NCBI GenBank assembly: GCA_041890495.1
Contig: CP169086.1
Location: forward strand, 1,612,001 to 1,676,000
Length of the DNA stretch: 64,000 nt
Direction of reading: 5' to 3'
Origin: Escherichia boydii
Lineage (GTDB): Bacteria; Pseudomonadota; Gammaproteobacteria; Enterobacterales; Enterobacteriaceae
The notes below the pieces were generated by a model. The model made no database searches. It was given only the letters and a program-made list of their open reading frames with translations, and was not told the DNA's origin. A program made the translations under genes and the position numbers. The stretch's first letter is position 1; every line of letters starts with the position of its first letter. Positions 35,195 through 43,486 of this stretch are shown piece by piece.

Positions 35195-36091
35195 TTATGG
35201 TACGTCGTAACCCAGCGCGGCCTTACGGATGCGGAACCACTGTTGACGGGTCATCTCCAGCTCTTCAGCGGCCAGTGCAGAACGCACGCGTTCTATTTTG
35301 CCGGAACCGATAATAGGCAGCGGTTTTGACGGCAGGCGCAGGATCCACGCGTAAACCACCTGTTCGATGCTCTCCGCGTTCAGTTCGCGGGCGATGGTTT
35401 CAAGCTCGTTGCGCAGCGGCTGGAATTCATCATCATTAAACAGGCGTCCGCCTCCCAGGCATGACCAGGCCATCGGGCGAATACGCAGCTGTTGCAGCTG
35501 GTCGAGGGTACCGTCCAGCAGCAGCGGCTGGTGTACCGGGGAAATCTCTACCTGGTTGGTGGCCAGGGTAAACGGCAGACGAGACTGAAGCAGTGCAAAC
35601 TGCGCCGGGGTAAAGTTGGAAACGCCGAAGTGACGCACTTTCCCACTCTGATGCAGGTTCAGGAAGGCTTCTGCTACCTCATCGGCATCCATCAGCGGAT
35701 CCGGGCGGTGGATTAACAGCAGGTCGATACGGTCGGTCGCCAGATTGACCAGCGACTGCTCAGCGCTCTTGATGATATGCGCGCTGTCGGTGATGTAATG
35801 CCCAAGGGCGTGTTCCGGTTTTGCCGTGGTAGCAATCCCGCATTTGGTGACAATCTCCATGCGGTCGCGGAGAGCCGGAACAAGCTTGAGCGCCTCGCCG
35901 AATGCGGCTTCACACTGATAGCCACCGTAGATGTCCGCATGGTCGACCGTGGTGACGCCCAGAGCGATGTGCTCTTCAATAAAGCTCGCCAGCTGGAGGG
36001 GGGACATATTCCAGTCCATCAGGCGCCAGTAGCCCATCACAAAACGGGAGAATTCTGGCCCCTGTGGGGCAAGGGTAATTCGCTGAACCAT
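35195..36091 (-). CDS. ydhF: YdhF, aldo/keto reductase family protein
   Basis: This is a 298-residue NADPH-dependent oxidoreductase of the aldo/keto reductase fold, substrate unknown. The catalytic tyrosine lies in DHADIYGGYQCE, with LLIHRPDPLMD and VRHFGVSNFTPAQFALL following. The C-terminus ends WFRIRKAALGYDVP as in E. coli. Upstream on the same strand is ydhL. Confidence 0.93.
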   Translation of the reverse strand: MVQRITLAPQGPEFSRFVMGYWRLMDWNMSPLQLASFIEEHIALGVTTVDHADIYGGYQCEAAFGEALKLVPALRDRMEIVTKCGIATTAKPEHALGHYITDSAHIIKSAEQSLVNLATDRIDLLLIHRPDPLMDADEVAEAFLNLHQSGKVRHFGVSNFTPAQFALLQSRLPFTLATNQVEISPVHQPLLLDGTLDQLQQLRIRPMAWSCLGGGRLFNDDEFQPLRNELETIARELNAESIEQVVYAWILRLPSKPLPIIGSGKIERVRSALAAEELEMTRQQWFRIRKAALGYDVP

Positions 36092-36139
36092 AACATTTTC
36101 CTCAAGGACGTGATGTCATGAGTATACGCAATTACCGTG

Positions 36140-36385
36140 TTAAAAAAGTGAAGGTTGCTGGGGTTCTTCGGTCTCACCGGCTTTGTTTGCGCGTATTTTG
36201 CGCAGAAGACGCTGTCGGCAGAGGCGTAGCACCTCCTGCTTTTGCGTGTCGCTAAAGTTTTGCCAGTTGAAACGCTCGTCGCGGGTACGCATGCACCCGC
36301 GGCAATATCCGCGTTCATCCACCTGACAAATCCCCCGGCACGGGCTCTGGATGGGGAAAAACTCCAGCTGCTCTGCCACACTCAC
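36140..36385 (-). CDS. ydhL: YdhL, DUF1289 family protein
   Basis: This is an 81-residue protein with the DUF1289 pattern SPCRGICQVDERGYCRGC, whose four cysteines may bind metal. RFNWQNFSDTQKQEVLRLCRQR follows. Function unknown. It is just upstream of ydhF and probably cotranscribed. Confidence 0.9.
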   Translation of the reverse strand: MSVAEQLEFFPIQSPCRGICQVDERGYCRGCMRTRDERFNWQNFSDTQKQEVLRLCRQRLLRKIRANKAGETEEPQQPSLF

Positions 36386-36528
36386 CTCCAGAAAGCCATT
36401 CTCACCTACAGTGAAGACGCTAAACGCGCCACGTGCAAGGCCTATACCACAGATTTATGGCATTAAGGTTTCACTAATCTTCCCTCTTTATACTCGGCCC
36501 ATCATGACAATGACAGGTTTACCGATCG

Positions 36529-38154
36529 ATGTGGTTAATCAAAAAGTTACAATGTAACGATATTAAATTTACTCTGGGCTGTGCACTCTTTTTTACGCTA
36601 ATCAATGGGCTGTTTATCCAGCGCAGCTGGGCCATTATTGCCCCTGCGCACCTGCACGACATCCTCTTTGCCGCGTCCGTACCGCTGGTGCTGTTTTGCG
36701 GCTGGGTGATTGTCTTTAGCCTGCTGAATATCCCCTATATCCGTAAGCCGCTGCTGATTGTATTGACGATCGGATGCGCCGCGGCAACCTACTTTATGTA
36801 CACCTACGGCGCGGTGATCGATCAGAACATGATTGTGAACGTGTTCGAAACCAACTCTCAGGAAGCGACAGCCCTGGTGACGCCGCAGATGATTCTGTGG
36901 ATTGTTATTGCTGGCCTCGTGCCTTCCGTGGTGCTGGCTCTGACCCGCATTCGTACCGGTAAATGGTGGTATGCCCTGCTGACGCGCGTCGCTGCGGTGC
37001 TTGGCGCCCTGCTGGTAATTATCCTGATTGCCGCCGTGTTTTATAAAGATTATGCCTCGCTGTTCCGCAACAACAAAAGCATCGTCAAAATGGTGACCCC
37101 GGCCAACTATGTCAGCGCCGTGGTGAAGTACAGCAAAATGCGCTGGTTTGCCGGCGATCAAACGCTGGTACGGATTGGCGAAGATGCCCATAAAGGACCG
37201 TTGATTTCGGGTCAGCAAAAGAAAACCGTTCTGGTACTGGTCGTCGGGGAAGCCTCTCGCGCAGCGAACTATTCCCTGAATGGTTACGATCGTGAAACGA
37301 ACCCGGAGCTGAAAAAGCAGGATGTGATTAACTTCCCGCAGGCCTCATCATGCGGCACTGAAACCGCCGTTTCCGTTCCGTGCATGTTCTCCGGCATGAC
37401 GCGTAGCAAATACGATGCCGACCTGGCTCACCATCAGGAAGGTTTGCTCGATGTTCTGAAACATGCGGGTATCAACCTGCTGTGGCGCGACAACGACGGA
37501 GGCTGTAAAGGTGCCTGTGATCGCGTGCCGCATACCGATATGACGCAGTGGAATCTGGATCAGTTCTGCAAAGACAAATCCTGTATTGATGATGTGAATT
37601 TCTACCGTCTGGACAACGTGCTGGATGGTCTGAAGCAGGACACGGTGCTGGTTATTCACCTGATGGGGAGCCACGGCCCGGCGTACTATCGCCGTTACCC
37701 GGACAATTTCCGGAAATTTACCCCAACCTGCGACACCAATGAAATTCAGGATTGCGACCATCAGGCGCTGCTAAATACCTATGACAACACCATCCTGTAT
37801 ACCGACAGCATGGTCAGCAAAACCATTGATGCGCTGAAAGCGCGCCAGGCGAGCATGAACACCGCGCTGATTTATCTTTCAGATCACGGTGAGTCACTGG
37901 GTGAAAGCGGCATTTATCTGCACGGTACGCCGTACATGCTGGCGCCGGAGCAGCAAACGCATATTCCGTTTATGTTCTGGCTGTCGCCGGACTACGCGAA
38001 AAACTTTGGCGTCAATGAACAGTGTTTACGCGACCATGCAGCAAAAAATGCGGTCTCTCAGGACAATTTATTCTCAACCGTATTAGGTATGATGGACGTG
38101 AAATCAACGGTTTATCAACAGCAGCTGGATATACTGAGCGCATGTCGGCACTAA
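36529..38154 (+). CDS. eptA: EptA-type lipid A phosphoethanolamine transferase
   Basis: This is a 541-residue inner-membrane enzyme of the EptA/MCR sulfatase-fold family, which adds phosphoethanolamine to lipid A phosphates. Five N-terminal helices (about 12-32, 44-66, 72-92, 119-139, 150-172) precede the periplasmic domain. Catalytic and zinc residues by family motif are E241 (VVGEASR), the nucleophile T279 in SCGTETAVSVPC, H382 (GSHGP), D452-H453 (SDHGE) and H465. Cysteines for the three disulfides are present (C275/C285, C326/C330, C401/C409). It lies between ydhL and nemR, where E. coli has no such gene; E. coli eptA is beside basRS. It could modify polymyxin susceptibility, but expression control is not visible. 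Confidence 0.9.
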   Translation: MWLIKKLQCNDIKFTLGCALFFTLINGLFIQRSWAIIAPAHLHDILFAASVPLVLFCGWVIVFSLLNIPYIRKPLLIVLTIGCAAATYFMYTYGAVIDQNMIVNVFETNSQEATALVTPQMILWIVIAGLVPSVVLALTRIRTGKWWYALLTRVAAVLGALLVIILIAAVFYKDYASLFRNNKSIVKMVTPANYVSAVVKYSKMRWFAGDQTLVRIGEDAHKGPLISGQQKKTVLVLVVGEASRAANYSLNGYDRETNPELKKQDVINFPQASSCGTETAVSVPCMFSGMTRSKYDADLAHHQEGLLDVLKHAGINLLWRDNDGGCKGACDRVPHTDMTQWNLDQFCKDKSCIDDVNFYRLDNVLDGLKQDTVLVIHLMGSHGPAYYRRYPDNFRKFTPTCDTNEIQDCDHQALLNTYDNTILYTDSMVSKTIDALKARQASMNTALIYLSDHGESLGESGIYLHGTPYMLAPEQQTHIPFMFWLSPDYAKNFGVNEQCLRDHAAKNAVSQDNLFSTVLGMMDVKSTVYQQQLDILSACRH

Positions 38155-38166
38155 ACTCGCTTGCAT

Positions 38167-38182
38167 TAGACCGAACGGTCTA
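38167..38182. promoter_or_regulatory. NemR operator
   Basis: TAGACCGAACGGTCTA is an inverted repeat that matches the known E. coli NemR box (TAGACCGATCGGTCTA) except at the centre. It lies 14 bases upstream of nemR. NemR leaves it on reaction with electrophiles or bleach. Confidence 0.88.
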
Positions 38183-38196
38183 TTAGAGTGCGGCCC

Positions 38197-38796
38197 ATGA
38201 GCAGAAATACTGAACACGATACCCGCGAACATCTACTGGCAACCGGCGAGCGTCTTTGCATGCATCGCGGGTTTACTGGTATGGGGTTGAGCGAGTTATT
38301 AAAAACCGCTGAGGTACCGAAGGGGTCGTTTTATCACTACTTCCGGTCCAAAGAGGCCTTTGGCGTCGCGATGCTGGAGCGTCATTACGCGGGTTACCAC
38401 CAGCGTCTGGCGACCCACTTTGCGTCGGGCGAAGGAAACTATCGGGATCGTGTTCTGAACTACTATCAGGAAACGCTGAACCAGTTCTGTCAGCAGGGCA
38501 TTATCAGCGGATGCCTGACGGTCAAACTGTCTGCCGAAGTGTGCGATCTTTCCGAAGATATGCGCTCGGCGATGGATAAAGGTGCCCGCGGCGTTATCGC
38601 CCTGCTGGCCCAGGCGCTGGAGAAAGGCCGCGATGAAAAAACGCTGGCCTTTTCCGGCGACCCCTTAATGCAGTCTCAGGTGCTCTACTCCCTCTGGTTA
38701 GGGGCCAACCTGCAGGCAAAAATTTCGCGCAGTGCCGTGCCGCTGGAAAGCGCGCTGGCACATGTGAAAAACAGCATTACTGCGCCTGGCGTATAA
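38197..38796 (+). CDS. nemR: NemR, TetR-family electrophile/chlorine sensor
   Basis: NemR represses nemRA and gloA until its cysteines react with N-ethylmaleimide, methylglyoxal or HOCl. The 199-residue product has a TetR helix-turn-helix (GMGLSELLKTAEVPKGSFYHYF) and the reactive cysteine in QGIISGCLTVKLSAEVCD. A GTG at 38188 is in frame; the ATG at 38197 gives the family start MSRNTEHDTREHLL. First gene of the nemR-nemA-gloA operon. Confidence 0.95.
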   Translation: MSRNTEHDTREHLLATGERLCMHRGFTGMGLSELLKTAEVPKGSFYHYFRSKEAFGVAMLERHYAGYHQRLATHFASGEGNYRDRVLNYYQETLNQFCQQGIISGCLTVKLSAEVCDLSEDMRSAMDKGARGVIALLAQALEKGRDEKTLAFSGDPLMQSQVLYSLWLGANLQAKISRSAVPLESALAHVKNSITAPGV

Positions 38797-38850
38797 CGGG
38801 CGCTTTTTATTTAACTAATTACTAGTCGACTGGTCTACTCAGGAGTCTTT

Positions 38851-39948
38851 ATGTCAGCTGAAAAACTGTTTACCCCACTGAAAGTGGGTGCCGTCACGGC
38901 GCCAAACCGCGTGTTTATGGCTCCGCTGACCCGTCTGCGCAGCATTGAGCCGGGTGACATCCCAACCCCACTGATGGGCGAATACTATCGTCAGCGCGCA
39001 AGCTCTGGCCTGATCATCACCGAAGCCACACAGATTTCTGCTCAGGCTAAGGGTTATGCCGGTGCGCCGGGCCTTCACAGCCCGGAACAGATCGCCGCAT
39101 GGCAGAAAATTACCGCGGGCGTTCACGCTGAAGAGGGTCGCATTGCGGTCCAGCTGTGGCATACCGGCCGTATCTCTCACAGCAGCATTCAGCCTGGCGG
39201 CCAGGCTCCGGTTTCCGCTTCGGCTCTGAGCGCCAATACCCGTACTTCCCTGCGCGATAAAAACGGCAATGCGATCCGCGTGGATACCTCTATGCCGCGC
39301 GCGCTTGAGCTGGACGAAATCCCGGGGATCGTTAACGACTTCCGCCAGGCCGTGGCCAACGCACGTGAAGCCGGTTTTGACCTGATTGAGCTGCACTCCG
39401 CGCATGGCTATCTTCTGCACCAGTTCCTGTCACCGTCTTCTAACCACCGCACCGACGAGTACGGCGGCAGCGTTGAAAACCGCGCTCGCCTGGTGCTGGA
39501 AGTGGTTGACGCCGTATGCCAGGAGTGGAGCCCGGACCGTATCGGCATTCGCGTTTCCCCAATCGGGTCCTTCCAGAACGTCGACAACGGTCCGAACGAA
39601 GAGGCCGATGCCCTGTATCTGATCGAAGAACTGGCTAAACGTGGCATCGCTTATCTGCACATGTCCGAGCCGGACTGGGCTGGCGGTAAACCTTACACGG
39701 ACGCTTTCCGTCAGAAAGTGCGCGAGCGTTTCCACGGCGTGATCATCGGTGCGGGGGCTTATACCCCGGAGAAAGCCGAAGACCTGATCGGCAAAGGGCT
39801 GATCGATGCCGTCGCGTTTGGCCGCGACTACATCGCCAACCCGGATCTGGTTGCCCGCCTGCAGAAAAAGGCGGCTCTGAACCCGCAGCGTCCGGAAAGC
39901 TTCTACGGCGGCGGCGCGGAAGGCTACACCGACTACCCTTCACTGTAA
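38851..39948 (+). CDS. nemA: N-ethylmaleimide reductase NemA
   Basis: NemA is an FMN-containing old-yellow-enzyme family reductase of 365 residues acting on electrophilic alkenes, nitro compounds and maleimides. Visible motifs are APLTRLRS, the active-site pair in LWHTGRISH and ELHSAHGYLLHQFLSP, and the FMN-phosphate region VAFGRDYIANPDLV. Strong SD (AGGAG). Downstream of nemR and upstream of gloA. Confidence 0.96.
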   Translation: MSAEKLFTPLKVGAVTAPNRVFMAPLTRLRSIEPGDIPTPLMGEYYRQRASSGLIITEATQISAQAKGYAGAPGLHSPEQIAAWQKITAGVHAEEGRIAVQLWHTGRISHSSIQPGGQAPVSASALSANTRTSLRDKNGNAIRVDTSMPRALELDEIPGIVNDFRQAVANAREAGFDLIELHSAHGYLLHQFLSPSSNHRTDEYGGSVENRARLVLEVVDAVCQEWSPDRIGIRVSPIGSFQNVDNGPNEEADALYLIEELAKRGIAYLHMSEPDWAGGKPYTDAFRQKVRERFHGVIIGAGAYTPEKAEDLIGKGLIDAVAFGRDYIANPDLVARLQKKAALNPQRPESFYGGGAEGYTDYPSL

Positions 39949-39966
39949 TCTCGCCATTGTACATTG

Positions 39967-39990
39967 ATAGCGGCGACAGTTCGCCGCTAT
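39967..39990 (+). terminator. Hairpin between nemA and gloA
   Basis: ATAGCGGCGA and TCGCCGCTAT form a ten-pair stem with a CAGT loop. No T run follows. It may attenuate or stabilise the nemA transcript ahead of gloA. Confidence 0.45.
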
Positions 39991-40048
39991 ACTAAAACAT
40001 CGTTTCTGTTCAAAAAGCTATTTTATTCCATTGGTTAATGAGGAAATT

Positions 40049-40456
40049 ATGCGCCTACTTCACACCATGCTGCGCGTTGGCGACCTGCAACGTTCTATCG
40101 ATTTCTACACTAACGTCCTGGGCATGAAGCTGCTGCGCACCAGCGAAAACCCGGAATACAAATACTCGCTGGCGTTTGTGGGTTACGGCCCTGAAACGGA
40201 TGAAGCGGTGATCGAGCTGACCTACAACTGGGGTGTCGACAGCTATGAGCTGGGCACTGCCTACGGCCATATCGCGCTGGAAGTGGACAACGCGGCCGAA
40301 GCGTGTGAGCGCATTCGCAGCAACGGCGGTAACGTCACGCGCGAAGCGGGCCCGGTAAAAGGTGGCACCACCGTGATTGCGTTTGTGGAAGATCCGGACG
40401 GTTATAAAATCGAGCTGATCGAAGCCAAAGACGCCGGTCGCGGTCTGGGCAACTGA
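40049..40456 (+). CDS. gloA: Lactoylglutathione lyase (glyoxalase I) GloA
   Basis: GloA isomerises the methylglyoxal-glutathione hemithioacetal to S-lactoylglutathione; nickel-dependent in E. coli. The 135-residue product has metal ligands by homology at H5 (MRLLHTM), E56 (VIELTYN), H74 (GHIALEV) and E122 (KIELIEA). The start at 40049 gives the family N-terminus; an upstream in-frame start at 40031 is not needed. NemR-controlled operon partner of nemA. Confidence 0.96.
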   Translation: MRLLHTMLRVGDLQRSIDFYTNVLGMKLLRTSENPEYKYSLAFVGYGPETDEAVIELTYNWGVDSYELGTAYGHIALEVDNAAEACERIRSNGGNVTREAGPVKGGTTVIAFVEDPDGYKIELIEAKDAGRGLGN

Positions 40457-40463
40457 TCCTTCA

Positions 40464-40489
40464 GGGCGCAACGTGCGCCCGTAGTTTTA
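40464..40489 (+). terminator. Probable terminator of gloA
   Basis: GGGCGCA (40464-40470) pairs with TGCGCCC (40474-40480) around ACG, followed by GTAGTTTTA. Located just after the gloA stop. Confidence 0.6.
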
Positions 40490-40551
40490 CTGCATCACCC
40501 CGCAAAATTTGCCATAATGCGCTCTGCTTTTTCCCCATGTAAGAGACCCTG

Positions 40552-41211
40552 ATGTCCGATAACGCTCAATTTAGCGGTCTGTGCGACCGTTTTCGTGGTT
40601 TTTATCCCGTTGTCATTGATGTAGAAACAGCCGGATTTAACGCTAAAACCGATGCGCTGCTCGAAATTGCGGCCATCACGCTGAAGATGGATGAACAGGG
40701 CTGGCTTATCCCGGACACCACGCTGCATTTCCACGTTGAACCTTTCGAAGGGGCAAACTTACAGCCGGAAGCGCTGGCGTTTAACGGTATCGATCCGCAT
40801 AACCCGCTGCGTGGTGCAGTCAGTGAATATGACGCGCTGCACGCCATTTTTAAAATGGTGCGTAAAGGCATGAAAGAGAGCAACTGCAGCCGCGCCATCA
40901 TGGTGGCCCATAACGCCACCTTCGATCACAGCTTTACCATGGCCGCAGCCGAGCGCGCCGCGCTCAAACGCAATCCCTTCCATCCGTTTGTGACCTTCGA
41001 CACCGCCGCGCTGAGCGGCCTGGCGCTGGGACAAACGGTGTTATCAAAGGCCTGTATTACGGCCGGCATTCCGTTCGACGGCACGCAGGCGCACTCCGCG
41101 CTGTATGACACGGAGCGCACCGCAGAGCTGTTCTGTGAGATCGTCAACCGCTGGAAGCGTCTGGGCGGCTGGCCGCTGCCGATGAGTGATGAGGACGAGC
41201 ACCAATCGTAG
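40552..41211 (+). CDS. rnt: Ribonuclease T
   Basis: RNase T is a DEDDh-family 3'-5' exonuclease that trims tRNA and other stable RNA 3' ends, a homodimer. The 219-residue product has D23 and E25 (VIDVETAG), the AHNATFDHSF motif and the final HSALYDTERTAELF with catalytic His and Asp. In E. coli lhr follows; here rnt is followed directly by a REP element, a terminator and the convergent grxD. Confidence 0.96.
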   Translation: MSDNAQFSGLCDRFRGFYPVVIDVETAGFNAKTDALLEIAAITLKMDEQGWLIPDTTLHFHVEPFEGANLQPEALAFNGIDPHNPLRGAVSEYDALHAIFKMVRKGMKESNCSRAIMVAHNATFDHSFTMAAAERAALKRNPFHPFVTFDTAALSGLALGQTVLSKACITAGIPFDGTQAHSALYDTERTAELFCEIVNRWKRLGGWPLPMSDEDEHQS

Positions 41212-41237
41212 GTCGGGTAAGCGCAGCGCCACCTGAC
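41207..41237. repeat. REP-like element after rnt
   Basis: GTAGGTCGGGTAAGCGCAGC followed by GCCACCTGAC overlaps the rnt stop codon. It is the reverse-complement type of the element at 12404, a common enterobacterial repetitive extragenic palindrome. Confidence 0.6.
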
Positions 41238-41240
41238 AAA

Positions 41241-41272
41241 AAAAAAGCGACCACATAGCGGGTCGCTTTTTT
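41241..41272. terminator. Bidirectional terminator, rnt/grxD
   Basis: AAAAAAGCGACC (41241-41252) pairs with GGTCGCTTTTTT (41261-41272), loop of eight. The A and T runs serve both converging genes. Confidence 0.92.
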
Positions 41273-41286
41273 ATTTGCGCAGAAAA

Positions 41287-41634
41287 TTATTCCGCGTCCG
41301 GCTCTTCAGACTTGTATTTAGCGGCAGTTTCTTTGATCAGCTGCTGCAGTTCGCCACGCTGATACATTTCGATCACGATATCACAACCGCCGACCAGCTC
41401 GCCGTCAACCCACAGTTGCGGGAAGGTCGGCCAGTTAGCATATTTCGGCAGTTCCGCACGAATGTCCGGATTCTGCAGAATATCAACATAGGCAAAACGT
41501 TCGCCACATGCGGCAAGCGCCTGGACTGCCTGGGCAGAGAAACCGCAGCTCGGCAGTTTCGGTGAACCTTTCATGTACAGCAGGATCGGGTTTTCAGCAA
41601 TCTGGCGTTGGATTTTTTCGATAGTGGTGCTCAT
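41287..41634 (-). CDS. grxD: Monothiol glutaredoxin GrxD
   Basis: GrxD (Grx4) is the CGFS-type monothiol glutaredoxin that binds a [2Fe-2S] cluster with glutathione and works with BolA proteins in iron-sulfur metabolism. The 115 residues include KGSPKLPSCGFSAQ with C30, the WPTFPQLWVDGELVGGCDI glutathione-site block, and a charged C-terminus. Single gene, divergent from mepH. Confidence 0.97.
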   Translation of the reverse strand: MSTTIEKIQRQIAENPILLYMKGSPKLPSCGFSAQAVQALAACGERFAYVDILQNPDIRAELPKYANWPTFPQLWVDGELVGGCDIVIEMYQRGELQQLIKETAAKYKSEEPDAE

Positions 41635-41969
41635 TGTCTTGCTTCCTCAAACTTCTTTACGGCAGTAATCTGACATTGTAGCGGGTCAGTGCGGCATCGG
41701 AAAATAACATTTTCATCACGCTTTTGCTATTTTATCCCTTTGCTCTATTTGTTGCATTTCAAATATTCGTTTCTTCTCTGATGCCGGCAAACTGGCGTAT
41801 TTATAACCATTTTTAGCTTTCACTGCTGCATTTTTTTGCGCTCGCCAACGAAACGTATTTTTTTAACAATAAAAGCTATTAACTTTCTCTTCTTCTATGC
41901 ATTAGAATCATCAAGTTTTGTAAATCAGGACGCAGGCATGATAGACCTGCCTTAACAGAGGGACGCTCA
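41635..41969. other. Intergenic region grxD-mepH
   Basis: This 335-base AT-rich gap separates divergent genes and must hold both promoters. I see no supported ORF and no palindrome I can assign. Confidence 0.5.
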
Positions 41970-42743
41970 GTGGCGCGGATAAACCGTATTTCGATCACGC
42001 TCTGTGCTTTACTTTTTACTTCACTCACCTTCACGCCAGTGGCAAACGCCTCTCAGCAGGCGCGGCATTCTGCTGTACAAAAAAACCATCTGGTGAAAGC
42101 CACAGAACGTAAGAAAAAAACCACCGCTAAGAACGACAAGAAAAAAACACCGGCTCAGACGAAACAGACCGCTTCCAGCAAGACGAAAACAAAACCTTCC
42201 CGCACTGCCCACTCCGCTAAAAGTAAAGCTTCGCAAACCGCCGCTAACCTCGTTACTGAAAAATGCATCACCCGTAAAGGCCACAAGGCGAAATGCACGA
42301 AGGTCACGAAAATAGCGGAAGTGCATAAAGTGCGCGTACAGAAAGCGCAAAAGACCGCGATGAACAAACTGATGGGGCAGATTGGCAAACCTTATCACTG
42401 GGGTGGCAGCTCGCCGCGTACCGGGTTTGACTGCAGCGGCCTCGTTTATTACGCCTATAAAGATCTGGTCAAATTCCGCATTCCTCGTACCGCTAATGAG
42501 ATGTACCACCTGCGCGATGCCTCACCGGTTGACCGCGGTGAGCTGGAAAACGGCGATCTGGTGTTCTTCCGCACTCAGGGTCGCGGCACGGCTGACCACG
42601 TCGGCGTCTATGTCGGCAACGGGAAATTCATCCAGTCACCGCGTAGCGGCCAGGATATTCAGATCACCTCTCTCAGTGAAGATTACTGGGTACGCCACTA
42701 CGTCGGCGCGCGTCGCGTGATGACGCCGAAAACCATTCGCTAA
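41970..42743 (+). CDS. mepH: MepH, peptidoglycan DD-endopeptidase (NlpC/P60)
   Basis: MepH cleaves D-Ala-mDAP cross-links to allow cell-wall growth. The 257-residue precursor has a signal peptide (cleavage near VANASQQ), a Lys/Thr/Ala-rich low-complexity region (about 30-120) and a C-terminal NlpC/P60 domain. The catalytic Cys155 is in GFDCSGLVYYA and His210 in TADHVGVYVG. GTG start with AGAGGGA upstream. Orthologue of E. coli ydhO, with the linker diverged. Confidence 0.94.
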   Translation: MARINRISITLCALLFTSLTFTPVANASQQARHSAVQKNHLVKATERKKKTTAKNDKKKTPAQTKQTASSKTKTKPSRTAHSAKSKASQTAANLVTEKCITRKGHKAKCTKVTKIAEVHKVRVQKAQKTAMNKLMGQIGKPYHWGGSSPRTGFDCSGLVYYAYKDLVKFRIPRTANEMYHLRDASPVDRGELENGDLVFFRTQGRGTADHVGVYVGNGKFIQSPRSGQDIQITSLSEDYWVRHYVGARRVMTPKTIR

Positions 42744-42866
42744 CCCCTGCCCTGCCATATCCGTGGCAGGGTAAGTTCCTCTTTTGCATACCCTTTCAAT
42801 TTGCTATCCTGTCCATGTTGTCTGTGTGGTTATTTGGCAACGCAAAATACAATAAGGAGAGAAGCA

Positions 42867-43448
42867 ATGTCGTTCGAATTACCTGCACTACCGTATGCAA
42901 AAGACGCCCTGGCCCCGCACATTTCTGCGGAAACCCTGGAATATCACTACGGCAAGCATCACCAGACGTACGTCACCAACCTGAACAATCTGATCAAGGG
43001 CACCGATTTTGAAGGCAAAACGCTGGAAGAGACCGTTCGCAGCTCAGAGGGTGGCGTATTTAACAACGCGGCTCAGGTGTGGAACCACACCTTCTACTGG
43101 CACTGCCTGGCGCCGAATGCCGGCGGTGAACCTGTCGGTGAACTGGCTACCGCTATCAATGCCGCATTTGGCAGCTTCGCGGATTTCAAAGCGAAATTCA
43201 CCGATGCCGCCATCAAGAACTTCGGTTCTGGCTGGACGTGGCTGGTTAAAGAGGCGGATGGCAAACTGGCTATCGTGTCCACCTCTAACGCGGGCACCCC
43301 GCTGACCACCAGCGCTAAGCCGCTGATGACCGTGGACGTGTGGGAACACGCTTACTACATCGATTACCGCAACGCGCGCCCGAATTACCTGGAGCACTTC
43401 TGGGCACTGGTTAACTGGGACTTTGTGGCGAAGAACTTCGCCGCGTAA
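42867..43448 (+). CDS. sodB: Iron superoxide dismutase SodB
   Basis: SodB is the cytoplasmic Fe-SOD, 193 residues. Iron ligands by alignment with E. coli are H27, H74, D157 and H161 (the last two in VDVWEHAYY). The start at 42867, preceded by AAGGAGAGAAGC, gives the family N-terminus. The short AT-rich leader is like that bound by the RyhB small RNA in E. coli, so iron-dependent control is likely. Enterobacter-like variant. Confidence 0.96.
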   Translation: MSFELPALPYAKDALAPHISAETLEYHYGKHHQTYVTNLNNLIKGTDFEGKTLEETVRSSEGGVFNNAAQVWNHTFYWHCLAPNAGGEPVGELATAINAAFGSFADFKAKFTDAAIKNFGSGWTWLVKEADGKLAIVSTSNAGTPLTTSAKPLMTVDVWEHAYYIDYRNARPNYLEHFWALVNWDFVAKNFAA

Positions 43449-43454
43449 GAGACA

Positions 43455-43483
43455 CGCAGAAGGGTTCGCCCTTCTGCGTTTTT
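43455..43483. terminator. Terminator of sodB
   Basis: CGCAGAAGGG (43455-43464), TTCG loop, CCCTTCTGCG (43469-43478), then five T. It lies between convergent sodB and ydhP. Confidence 0.93.
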
Positions 43484-43486
43484 GGT

